Source: JARDZU01 sp963730285
GTDB taxonomy: Bacteria; Actinomycetota; Acidimicrobiia; Spongiisociales; ZC4RG35
Direction of reading: 5' to 3'
Assembly: GCA_963730285.1 (NCBI GenBank)
Contig: CAVSQY010000013.1
Coordinates: forward strand, 62,001 to 126,000
DNA: 64,000 nucleotides
Each line of letters opens with the position of its first letter. Position 1 is the stretch's first letter. Under the pieces are notes generated by a model, which saw only the letters and a list, made by a program, of their open reading frames with translations, was not told where the DNA came from and did not search any database. Positions 17,176-26,303 of this stretch are shown one piece after another. The position numbers and the translations under genes were made by a program.

Positions 17176-19121
17176 CTCTCTGTCAACTCCGAGGCCTTGT
17201 GCGCAATCTCGTTGACGACCGCCTCATTGGCCAGTGTCGTGACATCGCCGAGCTGTCTGTGCTCCGAGATGTCCTGGAGCAGACGTCGCATGATCTTGCC
17301 CGACCTCGTCTTGGGCAGGTCGTCGGTGAAAACGATCGATTTGGGTTTTGCGATTGGCCCCAGCGCGTGGGCGACGTGGTCCCTCAGCTCGGAGATGAGG
17401 GCGTCGTCCCCGACCACGCCACCGCGGAGCGTGACAAATGCGGCGATCGCCTGACCCGTGACGTCGTCCTTTCGGCCAACGACCGCCGCTTCGGCGACGG
17501 CGGCATGGGAGACCAGAGCCGACTCGACCTCCGTGGTCGAGATGTTGTGGCCGGAGATCAGCATGATGTCGTCGACCCGGCCCAACAGCCAGTAATAGCC
17601 ATCGTCGTCCCGTTTGCAGCCGTCTCCGGGGAAGTAGCGGCCCTCGAATCGCGACCAATAGGTGTCCACATATCGATCGTCGTCGCCATAGATCGTCCGA
17701 GCCATCGCCGGCCAGGGCTTGGTGATGACCAGGAACCCACCACCCCCGAGAGGCACCGATTCTCCTGCGTCATCCACCACGTCGGCAAATATGCCCGGAA
17801 AGGGAACGGTGGCCGATCCCGGTTTCGTCGGGATGACGCCCGGAAGTGGAGTGATCATGATGCCGCCCGTTTCGGTCTGCCACCAGGTATCTACCACGGG
17901 GCACTCCCCTCCACCGATGTGCCGCTGATACCAGATCCATGCCTCGGGGTTGATCGGCTCACCCACCGTGCCTATCAGCCGAAGTGAAGACAGGTCGTGC
18001 TTGTCGACATGGCTCTCCCCCCACTTCATGAAGGTTCGAATGGCCGTTGGGGCGGTGTAGAAGATGGTGATCTTGTAGTCCTCGATGATCTGCCACAAAC
18101 GGTCGAAATCGGGAACATTGGGCGCACCCTCATACATCACACCCGTGGTTCGGTTGGCCAGCGGGCCGTACACGATGTAGCTGTGTCCGGTGACCCAGCC
18201 GATGTCGGCCGCACACCAGTAAATGTCGGTGTCTGGCTTGATGTCGAAGACGTAGCTGTGAGTGGTCATCACGGCGGTCAGATAGCCGCCTTGGGTGTGG
18301 ACTATCCCCTTGGGCTTGCCGGTGGTCCCGGAGGTGTAGAGGATGTAGAGCGGGTCCTCGGCGCCGAGCACGACCGGCTCGCATTCCGCCGATTGACCCT
18401 CGACCAGGTCGTGCCACCAGACATCCCGGCCGTCGACCATGTCCACACCGTGGTCGGTTCTCTTGAGGACCACGACGTGACGGACGCCGGGGGTGGTCCG
18501 CATGGCGGCGTCGGTGTTGTCCTTGAGCGGGACGACGTTGCCCCCGCGCCAGGCGCCATCCTGGGTGATCACCACGTGAACGTCGGCGTCCAGGATCCGG
18601 CTGGATAGGGCGTCCGCGGAGAAGCCACCGAAGACAACTGAGTGGACCAACCCGAGACGAGCACAAGCCAGCATCGCGATCGGCAGCTCCGGGACCATGC
18701 CCATGTAGATGGCGACGCGGTCGCCACGCTCGAGACCCAGGCTTTTCAGGCCATTGGCGAACTTGCACACCTCTTCGTGGAGCTGCGTGTAGGTCAGGTC
18801 GCGGTTGTCCCCCGGTTCGCCGATCCAGTGATATGCGATCTGATCGCCATGGTCGGCAAGATGGCGATCCAGGCAGTTGTAGGAGAGATTCAGCTTGCCG
18901 TCCGCGAACCACTTGTAGAAAGGAGGATTGGAGTCATCGAGGACCTGAGTGGGCTCGGTATCCCAGCTGATCCGTTCGATGGCCTGTTTGCGCCAGAAGG
19001 CCAGATAATCGGCGGACGCCTCCTCGTGAATCCCCGGTTTGGCGTTGGCCTGGGCCTTGAACTCCGACGAAGGCTCGAAGGTGCGATCTTCCTGAAGCAG
19101 GTTCTCGAGCGCCTCTGACAT
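17172..19121 (-). CDS. acs: Acetyl-CoA synthetase
   Basis: AMP-forming ligase of 649 residues that activates acetate to acetyl-CoA. It has the N-terminal AcsA region (YLAFWRKQAIERISW), LYILYTSGTTGKPKG, DTWWQTETGG, and the C-terminal PKTRSGKIMRR with the lysine that family members acetylate to switch off activity. Full family length. AAGGAG lies before the ATG, and only 3 nt separate it from lnt upstream, so the two are likely cotranscribed. Confidence 0.95.
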   Translation of the reverse strand: MSEALENLLQEDRTFEPSSEFKAQANAKPGIHEEASADYLAFWRKQAIERISWDTEPTQVLDDSNPPFYKWFADGKLNLSYNCLDRHLADHGDQIAYHWIGEPGDNRDLTYTQLHEEVCKFANGLKSLGLERGDRVAIYMGMVPELPIAMLACARLGLVHSVVFGGFSADALSSRILDADVHVVITQDGAWRGGNVVPLKDNTDAAMRTTPGVRHVVVLKRTDHGVDMVDGRDVWWHDLVEGQSAECEPVVLGAEDPLYILYTSGTTGKPKGIVHTQGGYLTAVMTTHSYVFDIKPDTDIYWCAADIGWVTGHSYIVYGPLANRTTGVMYEGAPNVPDFDRLWQIIEDYKITIFYTAPTAIRTFMKWGESHVDKHDLSSLRLIGTVGEPINPEAWIWYQRHIGGGECPVVDTWWQTETGGIMITPLPGVIPTKPGSATVPFPGIFADVVDDAGESVPLGGGGFLVITKPWPAMARTIYGDDDRYVDTYWSRFEGRYFPGDGCKRDDDGYYWLLGRVDDIMLISGHNISTTEVESALVSHAAVAEAAVVGRKDDVTGQAIAAFVTLRGGVVGDDALISELRDHVAHALGPIAKPKSIVFTDDLPKTRSGKIMRRLLQDISEHRQLGDVTTLANEAVVNEIAHKASELTES

Positions 19122-19124
19122 TTG

Positions 19125-20612
19125 CTACTCCTTCTCCTCTGACCGAGATGTTGAACCTACCAGCGGACGAGCCCACCACCATGTGGAGATTCCCGCCACA
19201 GCGGCGACGACCACCAGGAGATCCCCAATTCGGGCATAGACGGATGGTGGGTGAGGGGCCACCGTGCCATACACGATCTGCTCGGTCCCCAGACCGCTGA
19301 TTTGGCCGAGCATCCCTTTGGAGGAGATGATGGTCGACCGTCCCGTCACCGCCGAGTGGATCACGTCCATCCCCAACTCGGCCGCCCGCATCCTCGTCAT
19401 CCCGATGAACTGGTCGGATCCGGGGGTGCGGCCATAGCTTCCCTCGTTGGTGGCGACCACGATCACATTGGCCCCCTGGTCGGCCGCCTGCCGTGGATAC
19501 CGGGCGAACGAGCCTTCGAACGAGATCACCGAGCCGACCTGGAGGATCCCGGTGTCGAACACCACGGGACCATCTCCGGGGATCATGTCCCTCGGCACCT
19601 GGTCCAAGGCGGGGATCCACTCGAACAGGGGGCGAAACGGAATGTACTCGCCAAAAGGCACTGGATGCTGCTTGCGGTACTCGCCCACGATCTCCCCATC
19701 GGGGTTGAACATCACATTGGCGTTGACCCACTCCTCATCGCTCACCGGCCGGTCACCGCCAACCAGGATCCAGGCCCCGATCCGGCGAGCCTCCGCCCCG
19801 ATTGCCCGGCCGACGTCGGGGTTCAGAACTGGATCGGCGTTGTTCGAGCCGGTCGAGCCCTCGGCCCAGACCACGAGACCCACGGACCCTGGCTCGATCT
19901 GCCGGGTCAATGCCAGGTGCTGCCCGTAGGTCCGCAGCCGCTCGTCCGCCCCGCAATGCTCGAAGGGGCAGGGGGTCGACCCCTGGACGATGGCGACATC
20001 GACACCGATCGGATCGATGCTGGCCGGACGAAACCACCAATTCCAGGCCAGGAACAGGAGCAACAGCCCGACCACCGGTGTCAGCACCCAGGGGTTGGTC
20101 GGACGTCTGACCAGAAGGACCACCGCGACTGCGACCATCACCAGGAGGACCGTGACTCCTGAGGTCCCGTAGAGAGGAGCCAGGGCTCGGGCCCAGGCTT
20201 GATCCGAGACCGCATAGCCGGCCGCCCCCCATTCGAAGCCGTCAAAAGGGAACCGATAGCGGATGATTTCCATGAGAGACCAGCCGCCCACCGCGAGGAG
20301 AAACCAGGGCCATGCCCCGAGCCGGTTGTGACGGCTCAGCCACCAGGCATAGGCGGCTATGAAGGCGGCCTGGACAACCACCAGGGGGATCACTGCGATC
20401 AATCCCAGCTCGCCGATCCACCAGATGAGGCCGCCAAAGAAGGTCAGCCCATAGACCGCACCGCAGATCAGACCCCATTTGCCACTTGCGGCCGACCTGA
20501 CCGCCCAAAGGAACAGCACCATCCCCACTATGACCAGCCACCCCGGACCGATCCTCGGAAATGCCAGCGCCGAAACCACCCCGCCAGCGCATGCAACAAC
20601 CGCCCCTTTCAT
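19125..20612 (-). CDS. lnt: Apolipoprotein N-acyltransferase homologue with Ser at the nucleophile position
   Basis: Membrane protein of 495 residues with about six N-terminal helices, a periplasmic nitrilase-like domain (about 200-440) and a C-terminal helix. Lnt adds the third acyl chain to lipoproteins, and several lipoproteins are encoded nearby. The triad region has Glu251 (VVWAEGS) and Lys314 (EYRKQHPVPFGEYIPF). The normal Cys-Tyr/Phe-Glu nucleophile motif reads Ser364-Phe-Glu (SVISFEGSF). The enzyme may therefore be inactive, altered, or use Ser. I choose the ATG at 20612, which follows TACCCT by 7 nt; a longer in-frame start lies upstream. Confidence 0.85.
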   Translation of the reverse strand: MKGAVVACAGGVVSALAFPRIGPGWLVIVGMVLFLWAVRSAASGKWGLICGAVYGLTFFGGLIWWIGELGLIAVIPLVVVQAAFIAAYAWWLSRHNRLGAWPWFLLAVGGWSLMEIIRYRFPFDGFEWGAAGYAVSDQAWARALAPLYGTSGVTVLLVMVAVAVVLLVRRPTNPWVLTPVVGLLLLFLAWNWWFRPASIDPIGVDVAIVQGSTPCPFEHCGADERLRTYGQHLALTRQIEPGSVGLVVWAEGSTGSNNADPVLNPDVGRAIGAEARRIGAWILVGGDRPVSDEEWVNANVMFNPDGEIVGEYRKQHPVPFGEYIPFRPLFEWIPALDQVPRDMIPGDGPVVFDTGILQVGSVISFEGSFARYPRQAADQGANVIVVATNEGSYGRTPGSDQFIGMTRMRAAELGMDVIHSAVTGRSTIISSKGMLGQISGLGTEQIVYGTVAPHPPSVYARIGDLLVVVAAVAGISTWWWARPLVGSTSRSEEKE

Positions 20613-20676
20613 CCCGGGGAGGGTAGGGCCCTCCTGAGAGCCCTTTCCGTCCGATCCCCCCAATTCTCTTCCAAGT

Positions 20677-20714
20677 GCTGTGTCCCTGACCATCGCCAAC
20701 GATCATGGAAACAG
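20677..20714. repeat. Palindromic repeat element, left copy
   Basis: The outer arms GTGCTGTGTCC and GGAAACAGCAC pair with one mismatch around a core containing CCATCGCCAACGATCATGG. An inverted, partly truncated copy occurs at 22792-22821, so the pair brackets the two genes between them. No transposase is present; it resembles a REP- or MITE-like unit. Confidence 0.6.
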
Positions 20715-20730
20715 CACCAGAAGAGACTCT

Positions 20731-20736
20731 TAGAGT
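20731..20736 (+). promoter_or_regulatory. -10 element TAGAGT for the inositol phosphatase gene
   Basis: TAGAGT ends 9 nt before the ATG at 20746. It is close enough for a leaderless or near-leaderless message. Confidence 0.4.
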
Positions 20737-20745
20737 GAGACGGCC

Positions 20746-21552
20746 ATGTGGGAAACAGAGACCTCGATTGCCGTCGAAGCAGCGCGGGCCGGCGCCGCGG
20801 TGGTGAGAAGAGGGTTCGGCGAGGACTTCTCCACAGAGATGAAGGGGGCAGTCGACCCGGTCACCGACATCGATCGCGAGGCGGAGGAGGCGGTCCGCGA
20901 CGTCCTGGGGAGACACGCCGCCGGAGACATGATCCTCGGTGAAGAGGAAGGCGGGGCTGACTGGCGAGGGCACCGGGTCTGGATCGTGGACCCACTGGAC
21001 GGGACCGTGAACTTCGTCAACCGGATCCCCCAGGTGGCGGTTTCCGTGGCGTTGTGGAGTGAAGTCAGGCCGATCGTCGGCGTTGTCATCGACGTCACTC
21101 GTCGGGAAGAATTCGTGGCGGCACAGGGTGGCGGCGCCACGATCAATGGACGACCGCTCCACGTCTCCGGGACCGATCGGCTCGAAGATTCGATTCTGGT
21201 GACAGGCTTCCCATACGACCGACAGCAACATGCCGAGGCGTATCTGGCTGTGCTGGCCGAGGTCATGAAGCGAAGTCGGGGCACACGGCGAATGGGAGCC
21301 GCGGCCCTGGACATGGCCTGGGTGGCATGCGGCCGGTTCGACGGATATTGGGAGCATGGCGGACCACGAGGGGTGAAGCCTTGGGACGCCGCAGCCGGGG
21401 TGCTTCTGGTGTCCGAAGCCGGGGGGATGGCCACCAACGCCGAAGGCGGGCTCCATGACCTCGAGCCCTTGGCCTTTGTCGTCACCAACGGCAAGATCCA
21501 CGAAGACCTCCGTCTCATCGTCTCGAAGACCATGCCCGAGCATCTCCAATGA
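20746..21552 (+). CDS. Inositol monophosphatase family protein
   Basis: Mg-dependent sugar-phosphate phosphatase of 268 residues. It has VDPVTDIDREAEEAV, the Mg-binding GEEEGG, WIVDPLDGTVNFV and KPWDAAAGVLLVSEAGG, the full set of family motifs. Substrates include inositol-1-phosphate, histidinol phosphate and fructose-1,6-bisphosphate; which one is not decidable here. The ATG is 9 nt after TAGAGT. The stop overlaps the next gene's ATG in an ATGA. Confidence 0.88.
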   Translation: MWETETSIAVEAARAGAAVVRRGFGEDFSTEMKGAVDPVTDIDREAEEAVRDVLGRHAAGDMILGEEEGGADWRGHRVWIVDPLDGTVNFVNRIPQVAVSVALWSEVRPIVGVVIDVTRREEFVAAQGGGATINGRPLHVSGTDRLEDSILVTGFPYDRQQHAEAYLAVLAEVMKRSRGTRRMGAAALDMAWVACGRFDGYWEHGGPRGVKPWDAAAGVLLVSEAGGMATNAEGGLHDLEPLAFVVTNGKIHEDLRLIVSKTMPEHLQ

Positions 21553-22790
21553 CATACCACGATCACCATCTCCACCCCATCGGGTATGCCAGCCTGGTCA
21601 CAGGTCTCGAGTTGACGACCGCAACCACTTTGGAGCAGGTTCTCGATCTGGTGACGGATCGCGCTGCCGACACCGATGGGGCCGTGATAGGCCAGCGTCT
21701 GAACGACGAGGGCCTGGCCGAAGCCAGGATGCCGACCCGCCACGACCTGGATCAGGCTGTGTCTGACAGGCCGGTTCTCCTCTACCGATACTGCGGGCAC
21801 ATCGCGGTGGCCAACAGCAAGGCGTTGCAGCTCGCGGGAGTCGATTCGAGCACCCCGGACCCAGATGGCGGCTCGATAGATCGCGATGCGAGCGGAGCGC
21901 CGAGCGGCGTGTTGCGGGAGACGGCCGTGGCCCTCGTCTCGAGGGAGCTGGCGCCGAGCGTTCGCGGGCCCTCGGACCACGACATCATTGACGCGCTGGC
22001 GAGTCTGCCGGCCATGGGCCTGGGTTCGGCAACCGGGATCGTGTCGGCCGGAGAGCCCATCTGGTGTGGCGTGCCCGACGAGCTGGGCACCCTCTGTCGC
22101 CTCGCACCCGACCTGCCGCTCGATATCGACGTCCTGGTTGCCGCCGACAACGCCTCCGCCCTGGCCGAGGCCGCCGATCGGATTCGTCGTAGCGAGGGGC
22201 GACTCAGATTCCTGGGGTGGAAGGAATTTGCCGATGGGAGCCTTGGCGGTCACACCGCGGCCCTCCACGAGCCTTATGCCGATCAACCGGCGACACGCGG
22301 GACCGACCGGCTCCGGCACGATCACGCCTTGGAGATGGCCCGCACCTCCATTTTGTTGGGTGGCTCGGTGGCGATCCACGCCATCGGGGACCGCGCCATC
22401 GATTCCGTGCTCGACCTCTATCAGACCCTGGTCAGGATGGGCGCCGAGCCCGACCGGCTCCGGATCGAGCATGTCTCGATGCCGACGCCGGCTGCCATCG
22501 AACGGATGGTGGACCTCGCGGTCGTCGCATCGGTCCAGCCGGCCTTCATGGCCTCTGAGGGAGGCTGGCTCTCCAAACGGCTCGGAGACACCCGGATGGA
22601 GCGGGTGTATCCGCTGCGGACCCTGCTCGAGGCCGGGGTGCCACTCATCGGTGGAAGCGACTCGCCAGTCGAGTCTCCTGATCCGCACATGGGCATGGAG
22701 ACGGCCGTGGAGAGACCTGGCTTCAATCAGAGCGAACGGCTGGACCGGGCACAGGCCGAGGGTCTCTTCGCCCCACCCTCACGCGACTAG
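21549..22790 (+). CDS. YtcJ-like amidohydrolase lacking both halves of the beta-sandwich domain
   Basis: A 413-residue TIM-barrel amidohydrolase of the DUF1850/YtcJ type: HDHHLHPIGYA at the very N-terminus (HxH metal site), LGWKEFADGSLGGHTAALHEPY with the carbamyl-Lys, IHAIGDRAIDSVLDLY, RIEHVSMP and GGSDSPVESPDP. Family members are usually about 520-550 residues, with about 60 residues before the HxH and a C-terminal stretch ending in a GK.AD motif; both parts are missing here. The start is coupled to the phosphatase stop (ATGA). The 3' end lies in a 43-nt sequence duplicated 85 nt downstream. Possibly a minimal enzyme, possibly truncated. Confidence 0.65.
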   Translation: MTYHDHHLHPIGYASLVTGLELTTATTLEQVLDLVTDRAADTDGAVIGQRLNDEGLAEARMPTRHDLDQAVSDRPVLLYRYCGHIAVANSKALQLAGVDSSTPDPDGGSIDRDASGAPSGVLRETAVALVSRELAPSVRGPSDHDIIDALASLPAMGLGSATGIVSAGEPIWCGVPDELGTLCRLAPDLPLDIDVLVAADNASALAEAADRIRRSEGRLRFLGWKEFADGSLGGHTAALHEPYADQPATRGTDRLRHDHALEMARTSILLGGSVAIHAIGDRAIDSVLDLYQTLVRMGAEPDRLRIEHVSMPTPAAIERMVDLAVVASVQPAFMASEGGWLSKRLGDTRMERVYPLRTLLEAGVPLIGGSDSPVESPDPHMGMETAVERPGFNQSERLDRAQAEGLFAPPSRD

Positions 22791-22872
22791 TGCTGTGTCC
22801 ATGATCGTTGGCGATGGTCAGGGCGAGCCCCGGGCACAGGCTGAGGGTCTCTTCGCCCCACGCTCACGCGAC
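22745..22872. repeat. 43-nt direct duplication around the right repeat copy
   Basis: Copies at 22745-22787 and 22830-22872 differ at two positions. The first encodes the amidohydrolase C-terminus and the second runs 9 nt into the 3' end of the opposing aminotransferase gene. Between them lies the right copy of the palindromic element (22792-22821), whose GTGCTGTGTCC arm is kept and whose far arm is lost. Confidence 0.65.
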
Positions 22873-24024
22873 CAGGTCGGTCAAGACGTCGCCCAGGCCA
22901 CGGTATTCCTCGATCCGGTTGTAGAGGTGGGCCGAAAGCCGTAGCACCTGGCTTGGCCAACCCGGCCAGTTCATGGCCAGAACCTCGAAATCCTCCTCGT
23001 CCAACTTGGCCATCAGCGGGGAAAGCTCCCCACCTGGATCCGGCCCGTCGGCATCGGGCAGGACAATGGCGGCCATCGCCCCGATCATCGACTCCGGGGC
23101 CGCCAGCGGAGCACCGACGCTCTCGGATAGCTCGCGTCGTGCCTGGAGGATGAGTCTGTGGTTGTCGCCCATGATCCCGTCCCACCCCTCCGGGTGGAGG
23201 TCACCCACCAGCCGGAGTACCTCCGGCAGGACCAGCCATGGGCTGAAGTCATCGGTGCCCAGCCAATCGAAGAGCACGTTGTAGCGCTCCTCGGGGCTGG
23301 CTATCGGGGCATTGAACCCATGGGAGATGACGGTGGGCACCGTTCCGGCCCTCCGATCCGGGCGGCTGTGGAGGAAGGCCGCACCCTTGGGAGCACAGAC
23401 CCACTTGTGCAGGTTCCCGGTGTACCAGGAGGCTCCCAGGTGACTCAGGTCGAGCGCCACCTGACCCGGGCCGTGGGCTCCGTCGACCAAGACCGGAATG
23501 TCCGGCTCCAACGCCTCGACGATGTCGGCGACGGGGTAGACCAAAGCGGTAGGCGAGGTGACATGATCGATCAGGGCGAGCCTGGTGTTGTCCGTGACAG
23601 CCCCGGTCACTGCATCGAGGACCTGGCCAGGGTCGTCGACGGGGAAGCGAACCTTGGCGACCACGACCTCGACTCCCGTCCGCTCCGCGGTGAACCGGAG
23701 GATCTGTCGCACCGCGTTGTAGTCATGAGACGTGGTGAGGATCTGATCACCGGGGCCAAGTTGATGCTCGATCGAGCGAAGGACAGAGGCGACGCCCGTG
23801 GTCGCGTTTCTGGTGAAGACGATCCCCTGGGGGTCGGACCCGACGAACTCGGCCACGGCGCGTCGCGAGGCGTCGATGCCAGGTTGTAGCGCTCGCATGA
23901 CGAAACGGGTCGGGTTCTCCTCGAAACGACGCCTCCAGTCCGACTGCAGAGCGAGAACCTCCTCCAGGACGGCCCCAAACGAACCATGGTTCAGATGTGT
24001 CACTGTCGGGTCGAGCGCCCACAT
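22864..24024 (-). CDS. Class-V aminotransferase (isopenicillin-N epimerase / cysteine desulfurase-like)
   Basis: PLP enzyme of 386 residues. It begins THLNHGSFGAVLEEVL and has GIVFTRNATTGVASVLRS, VDGAHGPGQVALDL with the cofactor Asp, and YTGNLHKWVCAPKG with the Schiff-base Lys. This is the CefD-like subgroup rather than IscS/SufS, because no active-site Cys loop is visible. The reaction is unassigned (epimerase, lyase or desulfurase). I use the ATG at 24024, which follows TAACGT by 7 nt; upstream in-frame sequence overlaps the peptidase gene antisense. The last 9 nt lie in the 43-nt duplication. Confidence 0.78.
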   Translation of the reverse strand: MWALDPTVTHLNHGSFGAVLEEVLALQSDWRRRFEENPTRFVMRALQPGIDASRRAVAEFVGSDPQGIVFTRNATTGVASVLRSIEHQLGPGDQILTTSHDYNAVRQILRFTAERTGVEVVVAKVRFPVDDPGQVLDAVTGAVTDNTRLALIDHVTSPTALVYPVADIVEALEPDIPVLVDGAHGPGQVALDLSHLGASWYTGNLHKWVCAPKGAAFLHSRPDRRAGTVPTVISHGFNAPIASPEERYNVLFDWLGTDDFSPWLVLPEVLRLVGDLHPEGWDGIMGDNHRLILQARRELSESVGAPLAAPESMIGAMAAIVLPDADGPDPGGELSPLMAKLDEEDFEVLAMNWPGWPSQVLRLSAHLYNRIEEYRGLGDVLTDLVA

Positions 24025-24031
24025 CGGCAAG

Positions 24032-24037
24032 ACGTTA
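24032..24037 (-). promoter_or_regulatory. -10 element TAACGT for the class-V aminotransferase gene
   Basis: TAACGT on the minus strand with a 7-nt spacer to the ATG at 24024. It supports the shorter start. Confidence 0.45.
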
Positions 24038-24100
24038 GAGGTGAGCTCGTGGGCACCGCTACCGTCTTGACAACAGATCATTTCGGAGGAAAACGCCCCC

Positions 24101-26066
24101 ATGTCCAATCTCGACCTCGGGTACTCGACCGTCACCGCCGAGAAGGTGGAAAAGGGAGTCGAAGAGGCTTTAGCCCAATCCAGATCGATTCTCGAGCAGG
24201 TGGTGGCACCAAAGGATGAGCGGACATTCGAGAACACCATGAGGCCGCTCGACCGGATGGCGGACATCCTGGCCAAGGCCAACGCCCGCTACGCCTTCAT
24301 GGGCTATGTCCACCCCGACAAGGCAGTCCGATCTGCGGGCAAGTCGGTCGAGGAGAAGATGGGCAACTTCGGCGTCGAGATGATCTTCCGCGACGACCTC
24401 AACGCCGCGGTCCAGGAGTACTCCCAGACCGAAGAGGCGCATGCCCTGGAAGGCGAGAAGGCGAGATATCTCGAGTTCTCCCTTCGGGATCTCGGACCGC
24501 GCCGGTCACGAGCTCGATCCCGAGACCAGGGCGCGAGTCAAGGAGAAGACCCAACGCTTGGTCCAGCTCGGTGTCCGTTTCCAGGAGAACATCGACGAGT
24601 GGGAGGACCACATCCTTGTCGATAGTGATGATCTGGAGGGCCTCCCTTCGTCATTTGCCGAGTCGCTGGAGACCGATGAGGAGTCCGGCAAACTCAAGGT
24701 GACCCTGGCCTACCCGCACCTGATCCCGTTCCTCGAGAACGCCAAGCAACGTCGGCTGCGTGAGGAGCTGTCATACAAGTTCAACACCCAGGCCGTCGAG
24801 GCAAATCGGGCCATCCTCGAAGAGGCAGTCCGATTGCGCCATGAGATAGCTGCCGAATTCGATCTTCCCTCATGGGCCCACCACCGTCTCGAGGAGAGGA
24901 TGGCCAAAGAGCCGGAGCGGGTGGCCGCTTTCTACGAGGACCTCATCCCGCCTCTGACCAGCCAGGGCGAGAAGGACATCGATGTCATATCCGGGCTTCT
25001 CGATGCCGATACCGGCGACAATCAGGTCAGGGTCTGGGATTGGCGCTACTACGACACCCAACAGCGACGGACCGACTTCGGCGTCGACCCTTTTGAAGTG
25101 GCGCAATACTTCGCCCTCGATTCGGTCTTGGGAGGTCTTTTCGACCTGGTCCAGGAGACATTCGGGCTCGACTTCGAGGAGCTGTCGGAGCCCGATGTAT
25201 GGCACCCCGATGTTCGCCTTTTTGCGATCAACGACGCCGGGAGCGGCGAGGAGCTCGCACACTTCTATCTCGACCTCTTCCCCCGCGAAGGCAAATTCGG
25301 CCATGCCGCCGAGTTCCCTCTCATCGAGAGCAGGCGGATGGAAGATGGGTCGTACCAAAACCCGGTGTGCGCCATGGTCGCCAACTTCACCAAGCCGACC
25401 GCGTCTTCCCCATCACTACTCCAGCACGGGGAAGTCGAGACGCTATTTCATGAATTCGGGCACGTCCTCCACCAGAACCTCGGCAGGACCGAGATGGCCC
25501 GCTTCTCCGGGACCAGCGTCGAGAGGGACTTCGTGGAGGCACCCAGTCAGATCATGCAGCATTGGGTGTGGCGAGCGGACGTCCTGCGCAGGTTCGCCAA
25601 GCATCATGAGACCGGTCAGCCGATCCCGGATCGTCTCGTGGAACAGCTTGTCGCGGCTCGCCAGCTCAATGTGGCCATCCACCAGCTTCGACAGCTTCAA
25701 TTCGGATGGCTGGATCAGCAGATCCACTCGACCGACCCCAGCCCCGACCTGGATCGGGTGCAGCGCGATGCTGCAGACATCAGCCTCCTCCCCTTCCACG
25801 AGGGAACCTTCGGAATCGCCTCATTCGGGCACCTGATGGGTGGCTACGACTCCGCCTACTACGGCTACATGTGGTCGGAGGTCTTCGGCGATGACATGTT
25901 CTCACGATTCGAAGACGAGGGTGTCACCAACCCCGCAGTCGGAATGGCATATCGCCGGGAAGTGCTGGAGAAGGGTGGCTCCCTGGACGCCGATGAGATG
26001 CTGGTCAACTTCTTAGGCCGCAAGCCCGACAACGCCGCCTTCCTTCGCAAGTTGGGCATCGACTGA
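24101..26066 (+). pseudogene. M3-family oligopeptidase (oligoendopeptidase F-like) interrupted by a 1-nt frameshift
   Basis: Zinc metallopeptidase of about 654 residues if read through. The start at 24101 has GGAGGA about 10 nt ahead. Frame 1 carries residues up to about 131 (ARYLEFSLRDL). The family sequence continues as RAGHELDPETRARV in the +1 frame from 24495. Deleting one G of the GG at 24494-24495 restores a single frame. The rest is intact, with LFHEFGHVLHQNL (HEFGH zinc site) and a full C-terminus. An intact catalytic half argues for a recent mutation, a sequence error or recoding rather than long decay. Confidence 0.8.
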
Positions 26067-26109
26067 GGAACCAGCCGCTTCGAGTTGCATAACCACCCCC
26101 CATACGGTG

Positions 26110-26149
26110 TAAACTCAGAGTGTTCGGGAACCATTCCGCGGTTCCGAAC
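26110..26149 (+). promoter_or_regulatory. Promoter and 5' hairpin of a structured leader before the small zinc protein
   Basis: TAAACT (26110-26115) places a start near 26122, exactly where a 10-bp hairpin begins: GTTCGGGAACC (26122-26132) against GGTTCCGAAC (26140-26149), with one bulged G and a 7-nt loop. The remaining leader runs about 155 nt to the AAAGGAGGG ribosome site. I recognise no known riboswitch in it. Confidence 0.45.
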
Positions 26150-26303
26150 GTCTCAACCCCAACAAGCGGCGATCGTTTATTGCTGCTTTACGGCTCGAAG
26201 CGCACAGTGGTGCGTGAGGCGTGTCACCAGGAGAGACCACTCAGGAATCAGGACGCCAAAAGGTTTCATATTGAGCCGGCCCAGGTAAAGGAGGGCCTTG
26301 AAC

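Noticed and set aside
20730..22688. A 652-codon open frame antisense to the inositol phosphatase and amidohydrolase genes
   Set aside because: It runs opposite two well-supported enzymes with intact motifs; its own translation has no family features and reflects the high-G+C third-position bias.
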